64,000 nucleotides of DNA, from NCBI GenBank assembly GCA_964036315.1, contig CAXIWW010000817.1:4003501-4067500 (forward strand). Reading direction: 5' to 3'. A program made the position numbers and the translations under genes. Positions within the stretch are counted from its first letter, which is position 1. Each line of letters starts with the position of its first letter. This stretch comes from Acanthosepion esculentum (lineage: Eukaryota; Mollusca; Cephalopoda; Sepiida; Sepiidae). Shown here one piece after another: positions 12,346 to 25,696 of the stretch. The notes beneath the pieces are model-generated. The model saw only the letters and a list, made by a program, of their open reading frames with translations, was not told the DNA's origin and made no database searches.

Positions 12346-14156
12346 CGTCTGCGTGGGACTTTATGGGAATGGAGGTCGTCTGCGTGGGACTTTCTGGGAC
12401 TGTCTCCTGGGTGGGGGGTCGTCTGCGTGGGACTTTCTGGGAATGGGGGTCGTCTGCGTGGGACTTTCTGGGACTGTCGCCTGGGTGGGGGATCGTCTGC
12501 GTGGGACTTTCTGGGACTGGGGGTCGTCTGCGTGGGACTTTCTGGGACTGTCGCCTGGGTGGGGGGTCGTCTGCGTGGGACTTTCTGGGAGTGGGGGTCG
12601 TCTGCGTGGAACTTTCTGGGACTGTCTCCTGGGTGGGGGGTCGTCTTCGTGGGACTTTCTGTGACTGGGGGTCGTCTGCGTGGGACTTTCTGGGACTGTC
12701 TCCTGTCTGGTGGGTCGTCTGCGTGGGACTTTCTGGGACTGTCTCCTGGGTTAGGGATCGTCTGCGTGGGACTTGCTGGGACTGGAGGTCGACTGCATGG
12801 GAATTTCCCCGACTGTCTCCTGGGCTGGGTGTCGTCTGCGTGGGACTTTCTGTTACTGTCTCCTGGGTGGGGGCCGTCTGCGTGGGACTTTCTGCGTGGG
12901 ACTTTCTGGGAGTGACTCCTGGGTCGGGGGTCGTCTGCGTGGGACTTTCTGGGACTTGGGTCGTCTGCGTGTGACTTTCTGGGACTGTCACCTGTCTCGT
13001 GGGTCGTCTGCGTGGGACTTTCTGGGACTGTCTCCTGGGCGAGGGGTCGTCTGCGTGGGACTTTATGGGACTGGAGGTCGTCTGCATGGGACTTTCTGGG
13101 AGTCTCACATGGGCTGGGTGTCGTCTGCGTTGGACTTTCTGGGAATGCGGGTCGTCTGCGTGGGACTTTCTGGGACTGTCTCCTGGGTGGGGGGTCGTCT
13201 GCGTAGGACTTTCTTGGACTGGGGGTCGTCTGCTTGGGACTTTCTGGTACTGGGGGTCGTCTGCGTGGGACTTTCTTGGACTGTCTCCTGGGTTGGGGGG
13301 TTGTCTGCGTAGGACTTTCTTGGACTGACTCCTGGGTGGGGGGGTCGTCTGCGTGGGACTTTCTGGGACTGGGGTTCGTCTGCGTGAGCCTTTCTGGGAC
13401 TGAGGGTCGTCTGCGTGGGACTTTCTGGGACTGTCGCCTGGGTGGGGGGTCGTCTGCGTGGGACTTTCTGGGAGTGGGTGTCGTCTGCGTGGGACTTTCT
13501 GGGACTGTCGCCTGGGTGGGGGGGTCGTCTGCGTGGGACTTTCTGGGAGTGGGGGTCGTCTGCGTGGGACTTTCTTGGACTGTCTCCTGGGTGGGGGTCG
13601 TCTGCGTGGGTCTATCTGGGACTGGGGGTCGGCTGCGTGGGACTTTCTGGGACTGTCGCCTGGGTGGGGGGGTCGTCTGCGTGGGACTTTCTGGGAGTGG
13701 GGGTCGTCTGCGTGGGACTTTCTGGGACTGTCTCCTGGGTGGGGGCCGTCTGCGTGGGACTTTCTGGGACTGTCACCTGTCTGGTGGGTCGTCTGCGTGG
13801 GACTTTCTGGGACTGTCTCCTGGGTGAGGGTTCGTCTGCGTGGGACTTTCTGGGACTGGAGGTCTTCTGCATGGGACTTTCTGGGACTGTCTCCTGGGTT
13901 GGGGGGTCGTCTGCGTTGCTCTTTCTGTGACTGTCTCCTTGGTGGTGGCCGTCTGCGTGGGACTTTCTGGGACTGGGTGTCGTCTGCGTGGGACTTTCTG
14001 GGACTGTCTCCTGGGTGGGGGGTCGTCTGCGTGGGAATTCTGGGAATGGGGGTCGTCTGCGTGGGACTTTCTGGGACTGTCGACTGGGTGGGGGGTCGTC
14101 TGCGTGGGACTTTCTGGGACTGGGGGTCGTCTGCGTGGGACTTTCTGGGACTGTCG
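12346..14156 (+). repeat. G-sat segment with TCGCCTGGGTGG subtype
   Basis: This is the transition between the 1,810-bp and 5,770-bp higher-order blocks. Long units here often carry GTCGCCTGGGTGG instead of GTCTCCTGGGTGG, and short units often end in GGGAGTGGGGG. A CTCACATGGGCTGGGTG unit at 13104 is an older relative of those at 16461, 18018, 22231 and 23788. The segment resembles the inside of the following blocks but is not a clean copy of them. Confidence 0.75.
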
Positions 14157-15840
14157 CCTGGGTGGGGGGGTCGTCTGCGTGGGACTTTCTGGGAGTGTGG
14201 GTTGTCTGCGTGGGACTTTCTGGGACTGTCTCCTGGATGGGGGGTCGTCTGCCTGGGACTTTGTGCGACTGTCTTCTAGGTGGTGGGTCGTCTGCGTGGG
14301 ACTTTCTGGGACTGTCGACTGGGTGGGGGGTCGTCTGCGTGGGACTTTCTGGGACTGGGGGTCGTCTGCGTGGGACTTTCTGGGACTGTCTCCTTGGTGG
14401 GGAGTCGTCTGCGTGGGACTTTCTGGGAGTGGGGGTTTTCTGCGTGGTTCTTTCTGGGACTGTCTCCTAGGTGGGGGTCGTCTGCCTGGGACTTTGTGCG
14501 ACTGTCTTCTAGGTGCTGGGTCGTCTGCGTGGGACTTTCTGGGACTGTCGCCTGGGTGGGGGGTCGTCTGCGTGGGACTTTCTGGGACTGGGGATCGTCT
14601 GCGTGGGATTTCTGGGACTGGCGGTCATATGCGTGGGACTTTCTGGGACTGGGGGTCGTCTGCGTGGGACTTTCTGGGAGTGTCTCCTGGGTGGGGGGGT
14701 CGTCTGCGTAGGACTTTCTTGTACTGTCTCCTGGGTGGGGGGTCGTCTGCGTGGGACTTTCTGGGACTGGGGATCGTCTGCGTGGGACTTTCTTGGACTG
14801 TCTCCTGTCTGGGGGGTCGTCTGCGTGGGACTTTCTGGGAGTGGGAGATTTCTGCGTGGGTCTTTCTGGGACTGTCTCCTGGGTGGGGATCGTCTGCGTG
14901 GGACTTTGTGCGACTGTCTTCTAGGTGGTGGGTCGTCTGCGTGGGTCTTTCTGGGACTGGGGGTCGTGTGCGTGGGACTTTCTGGGACTGTCGCCTGGGT
15001 GGGGGGGTCGTCAGCGTGGGACTTTCTGGGAGTGGGGGTCGTCTGCGTGGGACTTTCTGGGACTGTCTCCTGGGTGGGGGGGTCGTCTGCGTAGGACTTT
15101 CTTGGACTGGGGGTCGTCTGCTTGGGACTTTCTGGTACTGGGGGTCGTCTGCGTGGGACTTTCTTGGACTGTCTCCTGGGTTGGGGGGTTGTCTGCGTAG
15201 GACTTTCTTGGACTGACTCCTGGGTGGGGGGGGTCGTCTGCGTGGGACTTTCTGGGACTGGGGTTCGTCTCCGTGGGACTTTCTGGGACTGGGGGTCGTC
15301 TGCGTGGGACTTTTGGGACTGTCGCCTGGTTGGGGGGTCGTCTGCGTGGGACTTTCTGGGACTGGGGGTCGTCTGCGTGGGACTTTCTGGGACTGTCGCC
15401 TGGGTGGGGGGGTCGTCTCCGTTGGACTTTCTTGGACTGTCTCCTGGGTGGGGGGTCGTCTGCGTGGGACTTTCTGTGACTGGGGGTGGTCTGCGTGGGA
15501 CTTTCTGTGACTGGGGGTGGTCTGCGTGGGACTTTCTGGGACTGGGTGTCGTCTGCGTGGGACTTTCTGGGAAATGTCTGCTGGGTGGGGGGTCGTCTTC
15601 GTGGGACGTTGTGGGACTGGGGGTCGTCTGCTTGGGACTTTCTGGTACTGGGGGTCTTCTGCGTGGGACTTTCGTGGACTGTCTCCTGGGTTGGGGGGTC
15701 GTCTGCGTAGGACTTTCTTGGACTGTATCCTGGGTGGGGGGGGTCGTCAGCGTGGGACTTTCTGGGACTGGGGTTCGTCTGCGTGGGACTTTCTGGGACT
15801 GGGGGTCGTCTGCGTGGGACTTTCTGGGACTGTCGCCTGA

Positions 15841-17367
15841 GTGGGGGGTCGTCTGCGTGGGACTTTCTGGGACTGTCGCCTGGGTGGGGGGTCGTCTGCG
15901 TGGGATTTTCTGGGAGTGGTGGTCGTCTGCGTGGGACTTTCTGGGACTGGGGGTCGTCTGCGTGGGACTTTCTGGGAGTGGGGGTCGTCTGCGTGGAACT
16001 TTCTGGGACTGTCTCCTGGGTGGGGGGTCGTCTTCGTGGGACTTTCTGGGACTGGGGGTCGTCTGCGTGGGACTTTCTGGGACTGTCTCCTGTCTGGTGG
16101 GTCGTCTGCGTGGGACTTTCTGGGACTGTCTCCTGGGTTAGGGATCGTCTGCGTGGGACTTGCTGGGACTGGAGGTCGACTGCATGGGAATTTCTGGGAC
16201 TGTCTCCTGGGCTGGGTGTCGTCTGCGTGGGACTTTCTGTTACTGTCTCCTGGGTGGGGGCCGTCTGCGTGGGACTTTCTGCGTGGGACTTTCTGGGAGT
16301 GACTCCTGGGTCGGGGGTCGTCTGCGTGTGACTTTCTGGGACTGTCACCTGTCTCGTGGGTCGTCTGCGTGGGACTTTCTGGGACTGTCTCCTGGGCGAG
16401 GGGTCGTCTGCGTGGGACTTTATGGGACTGGAGGTCGTCTGCATGGGACTTTCTGGGAGTCTCACATGGGCTGGGTGTCGTCTGCGTTGGACTTTCTGGG
16501 AATGCGGGTCGTCTGCGTGGGACTTTCTGGGACTGTCTCCTGGGTGGGGGGGTCGTCTGCGTGGGACTTTCTGGGACTGGGGTTCGTCTGCGTGAGCCTT
16601 TCTGGGACTGAGGGTCGTCTGCGTGGGACTTTCTGGGACTGTCGCCTGGGTGGGGGGTCGTCTGCGTGGGACTTTCTGGGACTGTGTGTCGTCTGCGTGG
16701 GACTTTCTGGGACTGTCGCCTGGGTGGGGGGTCGTCTGCGTGGGAATTTTCTGGGAGTGGGGGTCGTCTGCGTGGGACTTTCTGGGACTGTCTCCTGGGT
16801 GGGGGGTCGTCCGCGTTGCTCTTTCTGTGACTGTCTCCTTGGTGGGGGCCGTCTGCGTGGGACTGTCTGGGACTGGGTGTCGTCTGCGTGGGACTTTCTG
16901 GGACTGTCTCCTGGGTGGGGAGTCGTCTGCGTGGGACTTTCTGGTAGTGGGGGTTTTCTGCGTCGGACTTTCTGGGACTGTCTCCTGGGTGGGGGTCGTC
17001 TGCCTGGGACTTTGTGCGACTGTCTTCTAGGTGGTGGGTCGTCTTCGTGGGACTTTCTGGGATGTCGCCTGGGTGGGGGGTCGTCTGCGTGGGACTTTCT
17101 GGGACTGGGTGTCATCTGCGTGGGACTTTCTCGGATTGGGGGTCGTCTGTGTGGGACTTTCTTGGACTGGGGTTCGTCTGCGTGGGACTTTCTGGGACAG
17201 TCTCCTGGGTGGGGGGTCTTCTGCGTAGGACTTTCTGCGACTGTCTCCTGGGTGGGGGTCGTCTGTTTGGGACTTTCTGGGACTGTCTACTGGGTGGCGG
17301 GTCGTCTGCGTGGGAATTTCTGGGACAGGGGGTCGTCTGTTTGGGACTTTCTGGGACTGTCTACTGG
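15841..17367 (+). repeat. Nested G-sat block, about 1,527 bp, copy 1
   Basis: This block is repeated immediately downstream at 17368-18948 with an offset of 1,527 bp at its start and 1,557 bp after one extra short unit in copy 2. The marker CTCACATGGGCTGGGTG lies at 16461 and 18018. Both blocks reappear 5,770 bp further on, so four copies are present in all. Confidence 0.87.
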
Positions 17368-18948
17368 GTGGGGGGTCGTCTGCGTGGGACTTTCTGGGAC
17401 TGTCGCCTGGGTGGGGGGTCGTCTGCGTGGGATTTTCTGGGAGTGGTGGTCGTCTGCGTGGGACTTTCTGGGACTGGGGGTCGTCTGCGTGGGACTTTCT
17501 GGGAGTGGGGGTCGTCTGCGTGGAACTTTCTGGGACTGTCTCCTGGGTGGGGGGTCGTCTTCGTGGGACTTTCTGGGACTGGGGGTCGTCTGCGTGGGAC
17601 TTTCTGGGACTGTCTCCTGTCTGGTGGGTCGTCTGCGTGGGACTTTCTGGGACTGTCTCCTGGGTTAGGGATCGTCTGCGTGGGACTTGCTGGGACTGGA
17701 GGTCGACTGCATGGGAATTTCAGGGACTGTCTCCTGGGCTGGGTGTCGTCTGCGTGGGACTTTCTGTTACTGTCTCCTGGGTGGGGGCCGTCTGCGTGGG
17801 ACTTTCTGCGTGGGACTTTCTGGGAGTGACTCCTGGGTCGGGGGTCGTCTGCGTGGGACTTTCTGGGACTTGGGTCGTCTGCGTGTGACTTTCTGGGACT
17901 GTCACCTGTCTCGTGGGTCGTCTGCGTGGGACTTTCTGGGACTGTCTCCTGGGCGAGGGGTCGTCTGCGTGGGACTTTATGGGACTGGAGGTCGTCTGCA
18001 TGGGACTTTCTGGGAGTCTCACATGGGCTGGGTGTCGTCTGCGTTGGACTTTCTGGGAATGCGGGTCGTCTGCGTGGGACTTTCTGGGACTGTCTCCTGG
18101 GTGGGGGGGTCGTCTGCGTGGGACTTTCTGGGACTGGGGTTCGTCTGCGTGAGCCTTTCTGGGACTGAGGGTCGTCTGCGTGGGACTTTCTGGGACTGTC
18201 GCCTGGGTGGGGGGTCGTCTGCGTGGGACTTTCTGGGACTGTGTGTCGTCTGCGTGGGACTTTCTGGGACTGTCGCCTGGGTGGGGGGTCGTCTGCGTGG
18301 GAATTTTCTGGGAGTGGGGGTCGTCTGCGTGGGACTTTCTGGGACTGTCTCCTGGGTGGGGGGTCGTCCGCGTTGCTCTTTCTGTGACTGTCTCCTTGGT
18401 GGGGGCCGTCTGCGTGGGACTGTCTGGGACTGGGTGTCGTCTGCGTGGGACTTTCTGGGACTGTCTCCTGGGTGGGGAGTCGTCTGCGTGGGACTTTCTG
18501 GTAGTGGGGGTTTTCTGCGTCGGACTTTCTGGGACTGTCTCCTGGGTGGGGGTCGTCTGCCTGGGACTTTGTGCGACTGTCTTCTAGGTGGTGGGTCGTC
18601 TTCGTGGGACTTTCTGGGATGTCGCCTGGGTGGGGGGTCGTCTGCGTGGGACTTTCTGGGACTGGGTGTCATCTGCGTGGGACTTTCTCGGATTGGGGGT
18701 CGTCTGTGTGGGACTTTCTTGGACTGGGGTTCGTCTGCGTGGGACTTTCTGGGACAGTCTCCTGGGTGGGGGGTCTTCTGCGTAGGACTTTCTGCGACTG
18801 TCTCCTGGGTGGGGGTCGTCTGTTTGGGACTTTCTGGGACTGTCTACTGGGTGGCGGGTCGTCTGCGTGGGAATTTCTGGGACAGGGGGTCGTCTGTTTG
18901 GGACTTTCTGGGACTGTCTACTGGGTGGGGGGTCGTCTGCGTGGGACT
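17368..18948 (+). repeat. Nested G-sat block, about 1,557 bp, copy 2
   Basis: This copy matches 15841-17367 but carries one extra 30-bp unit near 17865, seen as GGGACTTGGGTCGTCTGCG. Homology ends near 18948, where a GGGACTGTCTCCTGACTGGG unit breaks the register. Hierarchical nesting inside the 5,770-bp duplication shows that the 1.5-kb duplication happened first. Confidence 0.86.
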
Positions 18949-19926
18949 GTCTCCTGACTGGGGGTCGTCTGCATGGGACTTTCTGGGACTGTTTCCTGGC
19001 TGGGGGGTCGTCTACGTGGGACTTTCTGGGACTGGGGTTCGTCTGCGTGGGATTTTCTGGGACTGTCTCTTGGTTGGGGCGTCGTCTGTTTGGAACATTC
19101 TTGGACTGTCTCCTGGGTGGGGGGTCGTCTGCGTGGGACTTTCTGGGACTGGGGGTCGTCTGCGTGGGACATTCTGGGATTAGGGGTCGTCTCTGTGGGA
19201 CTTTCTTGGACTGGGGGTCGTCTGCGTGGGACTTTCTGGGACTGGGGGTCCTCTTCGTGGGACTCTCTGGGACTGACTCCTGGGTGGTGGGGTGTCTGCG
19301 TGAGACTTTCTTGGACTGTCTCCTGGGTGGGGGTCGTCTGCCTGGGATTTCTGGGACTGGTGGTCGTCTGCGTGGGACTTTCTGGGACTGTCTCCTGGGT
19401 GGAGGGTCGTCTGCGTGGGTCTTTCTGGGACTGGGGGTCGTCTGGGTGAGACATTCTGGGACTGGGGTCGTCTGCGTGGGACTTTCTGAGACTGTCTCCT
19501 GGGTGGGGGTCGTCTGTTTGGGACTTTCTGGGACTGTCTCCTGGGTGGGGGGTCGTCTCCGTGGGATTTTCTGGGACTGGGGGTCGTCTGCGTGGGACTT
19601 CCTTGGATTGGGGTTCGTCTGCGTGGGACTTTCTGGGACTGTGAGTCGTCTGCGTGGGACTTTATAGGACTGTCTCTTGGGTGGGGTGTCGTCTGCGTGG
19701 ACTTTCTGGGATTGGGGGTCGTCTGTGTGGGACATTCTTGGACTGGCGGTCGTCTGCGTAGGACTTTCTGGGACTGTCTCCTGGGTGGGGTGTCGACTGT
19801 TTGGGACTTTCTGGGACAGTCTCCTGGGTGGGGGTCGTCTACGTGGGACTTTCTAGGACTGAGGGTCGTCTGCGTGGGACTTTCTATGACTGGGCGTCGT
19901 CTGCGTCGGACTTTCTGGGACTGTCT

Positions 19927-22900
19927 CCTGGGTGGGGGGGTCGTCTGCGTGGGACTTTCTGGGAGTGTGGGTTGTCTGCGTGGGACTTTCTGGGACTGTC
20001 TCCTGGATGGGGGGTCGTCTGCCTGGGACTTTGTGCGACTGTCTTCTAGGTGGTGGGTCGTCTGCGTGGGACTTTCTGGGACTGTCGACTGGGTGGGGGG
20101 TCGTCTGCGTGGGACTTTCTGGGACTGGGGGTCGTCTGCGTGGGACTTTCTGGGACTGTCTCCTTGGTGGGGAGTCGTCTGCGTGGGACTTTCTGGGAGT
20201 GGGGGTTTTCTGCGTGGTTCTTTCTGGGACTGTCTCCTAGGTGGGGGTCGTCTGCCTGGGACTTTGTGCGACTGTCTTCTAGGTGCTGGGTCGTCTGCGT
20301 GGGACTTTCTGGGACTGTCGCCTGGGTGGGGGGTCGTCTGCGTGGGACTTTCTGGGACTGGGGATCGTCTGCGTGGGATTTCTGGGACTGGCGGTCATAT
20401 GCGTGGGACTTTCTGGGACTGGGGGTCGTCTGCGTGGGACTTTCTGGGAGTGTCTCCTGGGTGGGGGGGTCGTCTGCGTAGGACTTTCTTGTACTGTCTC
20501 CTGGGTGGGGGGTCGTCTGCGTGGGACTTTCTGGGACTGGGGATCGTCTGCGTGGGACTTTCTTGGACTGTCTCCTGTCTGGGGGGTCGTCTGCGTGGGA
20601 CTTTCTGGGAGTGGGAGATTTCTGCGTGGGTCTTTCTGGGACTGTCTCCTGGGTGGGGATCGTCTGCGTGGGACTTTGTGCGACTGTCTTCTAGGTGGTG
20701 GGTCGTCTGCGTGGGTCTTTCTGGGACTGGGGGTCGTGTGCGTGGGACTTTCTGGGACTGTCGCCTGGGTGGGGGGGTCGTCAGCGTGGGACTTTCTGGG
20801 AGTGGGGGTCGTCTGCGTGGGACTTTCTGGGACTGTCTCCTGGGTGGGGGGGTCGTCTGCGTAGGACTTTCTTGGACTGGGGGTCGTCTGCTTGGGACTT
20901 TCTGGTACTGGGGGTCGTCTGCGTGGGACTTTCTTGGACTGTCTCCTGGGTTGGGGGGTTGTCTGCGTAGGACTTTCTTGGACTGACTCCTGGGTGGGGG
21001 GGGTCGTCTGCGTGGGACTTTCTGGGACTGGGGTTCGTCTCCGTGGGACTTTCTGGGACTGGGGGTCGTCTGCGTGGGACTTTTGGGACTGTCGCCTGGT
21101 TGGGGGGTCGTCTGCGTGGGACTTTCTGGGACTGGGGGTCGTCTGCGTGGGACTTTCTGGGACTGTCGCCTGGGTGGGGGGGTCGTCTCCGTTGGACTTT
21201 CTTGGACTGTCTCCTGGGTGGGGGGTCGTCTGCGTGGGACTTTCTGTGACTGGGGGTGGTCTGCGTGGGACTTTCTGTGACTGGGGGTGGTCTGCGTGGG
21301 ACTTTCTGGGACTGGGTGTCGTCTGCGTGGGACTTTCTGGGAAATGTCTGCTGGGTGGGGGGTCGTCTTCGTGGGACGTTGTGGGACTGGGGGTCGTCTG
21401 CTTGGGACTTTCTGGTACTGGGGGTCTTCTGCGTGGGACTTTCGTGGACTGTCTCCTGGGTTGGGGGGTCGTCTGCGTAGGACTTTCTTGGACTGTATCC
21501 TGGGTGGGGGGGGTCGTCAGCGTGGGACTTTCTGGGACTGGGGTTCGTCTGCGTGGGACTTTCTGGGACTGGGGGTCGTCTGCGTGGGACTTTCTGGGAC
21601 TGTCGCCTGAGTGGGGGGTCGTCTGCGTGGGACTTTCTGGGACTGTCGCCTGGGTGGGGGGTCGTCTGCGTGGGATTTTCTGGGAGTGGTGGTCGTCTGC
21701 GTGGGACTTTCTGGGACTGGGGGTCGTCTGCGTGGGACTTTCTGGGAGTGGGGGTCGTCTGCGTGGAACTTTCTGGGACTGTCTCCTGGGTGGGGGGTCG
21801 TCTTCGTGGGACTTTCTGGGACTGGGGGTCGTCTGCGTGGGACTTTCTGGGACTGTCTCCTGTCTGGTGGGTCGTCTGCGTGGGACTTTCTGGGACTGTC
21901 TCCTGGGTTAGGGATCGTCTGCGTGGGACTTGCTGGGACTGGAGGTCGACTGCATGGGAATTTCTGGGACTGTCTCCTGGGCTGGGTGTCGTCTGCGTGG
22001 GACTTTCTGTTACTGTCTCCTGGGTGGGGGCCGTCTGCGTGGGACTTTCTGCGTGGGACTTTCTGGGAGTGACTCCTGGGTCGGGGGTCGTCTGCGTGTG
22101 ACTTTCTGGGACTGTCACCTGTCTCGTGGGTCGTCTGCGTGGGACTTTCTGGGACTGTCTCCTGGGCGAGGGGTCGTCTGCGTGGGACTTTATGGGACTG
22201 GAGGTCGTCTGCATGGGACTTTCTGGGAGTCTCACATGGGCTGGGTGTCGTCTGCGTTGGACTTTCTGGGAATGCGGGTCGTCTGCGTGGGACTTTCTGG
22301 GACTGTCTCCTGGGTGGGGGGGTCGTCTGCGTGGGACTTTCTGGGACTGGGGTTCGTCTGCGTGAGCCTTTCTGGGACTGAGGGTCGTCTGCGTGGGACT
22401 TTCTGGGACTGTCGCCTGGGTGGGGGGTCGTCTGCGTGGGACTTTCTGGGACTGTGTGTCGTCTGCGTGGGACTTTCTGGGACTGTCGCCTGGGTGGGGG
22501 GTCGTCTGCGTGGGAATTTTCTGGGAGTGGGGGTCGTCTGCGTGGGACTTTCTGGGACTGTCTCCTGGGTGGGGGGTCGTCCGCGTTGCTCTTTCTGTGA
22601 CTGTCTCCTTGGTGGGGGCCGTCTGCGTGGGACTGTCTGGGACTGGGTGTCGTCTGCGTGGGACTTTCTGGGACTGTCTCCTGGGTGGGGAGTCGTCTGC
22701 GTGGGACTTTCTGGTAGTGGGGGTTTTCTGCGTCGGACTTTCTGGGACTGTCTCCTGGGTGGGGGTCGTCTGCCTGGGACTTTGTGCGACTGTCTTCTAG
22801 GTGGTGGGTCGTCTTCGTGGGACTTTCTGGGATGTCGCCTGGGTGGGGGGTCGTCTGCGTGGGACTTTCTGGGACTGGGTGTCATCTGCGTGGGACTTTC

Positions 22901-25696
22901 TCGGATTGGGGGTCGTCTGTGTGGGACTTTCTTGGACTGGGGTTCGTCTGCGTGGGACTTTCTGGGACAGTCTCCTGGGTGGGGGGTCTTCTGCGTAGGA
23001 CTTTCTGCGACTGTCTCCTGGGTGGGGGTCGTCTGTTTGGGACTTTCTGGGACTGTCTACTGGGTGGCGGGTCGTCTGCGTGGGAATTTCTGGGACAGGG
23101 GGTCGTCTGTTTGGGACTTTCTGGGACTGTCTACTGGGTGGGGGGTCGTCTGCGTGGGACTTTCTGGGACTGTCGCCTGGGTGGGGGGTCGTCTGCGTGG
23201 GATTTTCTGGGAGTGGTGGTCGTCTGCGTGGGACTTTCTGGGACTGGGGGTCGTCTGCGTGGGACTTTCTGGGAGTGGGGGTCGTCTGCGTGGAACTTTC
23301 TGGGACTGTCTCCTGGGTGGGGGGTCGTCTTCGTGGGACTTTCTGGGACTGGGGGTCGTCTGCGTGGGACTTTCTGGGACTGTCTCCTGTCTGGTGGGTC
23401 GTCTGCGTGGGACTTTCTGGGACTGTCTCCTGGGTTAGGGATCGTCTGCGTGGGACTTGCTGGGACTGGAGGTCGACTGCATGGGAATTTCAGGGACTGT
23501 CTCCTGGGCTGGGTGTCGTCTGCGTGGGACTTTCTGTTACTGTCTCCTGGGTGGGGGCCGTCTGCGTGGGACTTTCTGCGTGGGACTTTCTGGGAGTGAC
23601 TCCTGGGTCGGGGGTCGTCTGCGTGGGACTTTCTGGGACTTGGGTCGTCTGCGTGTGACTTTCTGGGACTGTCACCTGTCTCGTGGGTCGTCTGCGTGGG
23701 ACTTTCTGGGACTGTCTCCTGGGCGAGGGGTCGTCTGCGTGGGACTTTATGGGACTGGAGGTCGTCTGCATGGGACTTTCTGGGAGTCTCACATGGGCTG
23801 GGTGTCGTCTGCGTTGGACTTTCTGGGAATGCGGGTCGTCTGCGTGGGACTTTCTGGGACTGTCTCCTGGGTGGGGGGGTCGTCTGCGTGGGACTTTCTG
23901 GGACTGGGGTTCGTCTGCGTGAGCCTTTCTGGGACTGAGGGTCGTCTGCGTGGGACTTTCTGGGACTGTCGCCTGGGTGGGGGGTCGTCTGCGTGGGACT
24001 TTCTGGGACTGTGTGTCGTCTGCGTGGGACTTTCTGGGACTGTCGCCTGGGTGGGGGGTCGTCTGCGTGGGAATTTTCTGGGAGTGGGGGTCGTCTGCGT
24101 GGGACTTTCTGGGACTGTCTCCTGGGTGGGGGGTCGTCCGCGTTGCTCTTTCTGTGACTGTCTCCTTGGTGGGGGCCGTCTGCGTGGGACTGTCTGGGAC
24201 TGGGTGTCGTCTGCGTGGGACTTTCTGGGACTGTCTCCTGGGTGGGGAGTCGTCTGCGTGGGACTTTCTGGTAGTGGGGGTTTTCTGCGTCGGACTTTCT
24301 GGGACTGTCTCCTGGGTGGGGGTCGTCTGCCTGGGACTTTGTGCGACTGTCTTCTAGGTGGTGGGTCGTCTTCGTGGGACTTTCTGGGATGTCGCCTGGG
24401 TGGGGGGTCGTCTGCGTGGGACTTTCTGGGACTGGGTGTCATCTGCGTGGGACTTTCTCGGATTGGGGGTCGTCTGTGTGGGACTTTCTTGGACTGGGGT
24501 TCGTCTGCGTGGGACTTTCTGGGACAGTCTCCTGGGTGGGGGGTCTTCTGCGTAGGACTTTCTGCGACTGTCTCCTGGGTGGGGGTCGTCTGTTTGGGAC
24601 TTTCTGGGACTGTCTACTGGGTGGCGGGTCGTCTGCGTGGGAATTTCTGGGACAGGGGGTCGTCTGTTTGGGACTTTCTGGGACTGTCTACTGGGTGGGG
24701 GGTCGTCTGCGTGGGACTGTCTCCTGACTGGGGGTCGTCTGCATGGGACTTTCTGGGACTGTTTCCTGGCTGGGGGGTCGTCTACGTGGGACTTTCTGGG
24801 ACTGGGGTTCGTCTGCGTGGGATTTTCTGGGACTGTCTCTTGGTTGGGGCGTCGTCTGTTTGGAACATTCTTGGACTGTCTCCTGGGTGGGGGGTCGTCT
24901 GCGTGGGACTTTCTGGGACTGGGGGTCGTCTGCGTGGGACATTCTGGGATTAGGGGTCGTCTCTGTGGGACTTTCTTGGACTGGGGGTCGTCTGCGTGGG
25001 ACTTTCTGGGACTGGGGGTCCTCTTCGTGGGACTCTCTGGGACTGACTCCTGGGTGGTGGGGTGTCTGCGTGAGACTTTCTTGGACTGTCTCCTGGGTGG
25101 GGGTCGTCTGCCTGGGATTTCTGGGACTGGGGGTCGTCTGCGTGGGACTTTCTGGGACTGTCTCCTGGGTGGAGGGTCGTCTGCGTGGGTCTTTCTGGGA
25201 CTGGGGGTCGTCTGGGTGAGACATTCTGGGACTGGGGTCGTCTGCGTGGGACTTTCTGAGACTGTCTCCTGGGTGGGGGTCGTCTGTTTGGGACTTTCTG
25301 GGACTGTCTCCTGGGTGGGGGGTCGTCTCCGTGGGATTTTCTGGGACTGGGGGTCGTCTGCGTGGGACTTCCTTGGATTGGGGTTCGTCTGCGTGGGACT
25401 TTCTGGGACTGTGAGTCGTCTGCGTGGGACTTTATAGGACTGTCTCTTGGGTGGGGTGTCGTCTGCGTGGACTTTCTGGGATTGGGGGTCGTCTGTGTGG
25501 GACATTCTTGGACTGGCGGTCGTCTGCGTAGGACTTTCTGGGACTGTCTCCTGGGTGGGGTGTCGACTGTTTGGGACTTTCTGGGACAGTCTCCTGGGTG
25601 GGGGTCGTCTACGTGGGACTTTCTAGGACTGAGGGTCGTCTGCGTGGGACTTTCTATGACTGGGCGTCGTCTGCGTCGGACTTTCTGGGACTGTCT
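19927..25696 (+). repeat. G-sat large tandem duplication, 5,770 bp, copy 2
   Basis: This is the second copy of the 5,770-bp block. It contains the second pair of 1,557-bp blocks at about 21611-23137 and 23138-24718. Homology stops at about 25711, where CGTTTGTTTGGGACAGAATG replaces the next unit of copy 1 and the array changes subtype. Confidence 0.93.

Larger units (their letters stand above)
14157..19926 (+). repeat. G-sat large tandem duplication, 5,770 bp, copy 1
   Basis: Sequence from 14157 to 19926 recurs at 19927-25696 with a constant offset of 5,770 bp. The breakpoint falls inside CCTGGGTGGGGGG of a long unit: the base before it is G at 14156 and T at 19926. The only mismatch I noticed by eye is T at 19361 against G at 25131. 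Two copies of a block of about 1,557 bp are nested inside. Near identity over 5.8 kb of a rapidly changing minisatellite means a very recent duplication or an assembly duplication. Confidence 0.93.

Noticed and set aside
12730..12770. Telomere-like GGTTAGGG strings in G-sat
   Set aside because: GGGTTAGGGATCG occurs as a single-unit variant and not as a run of TTAGGG or TTAGG.
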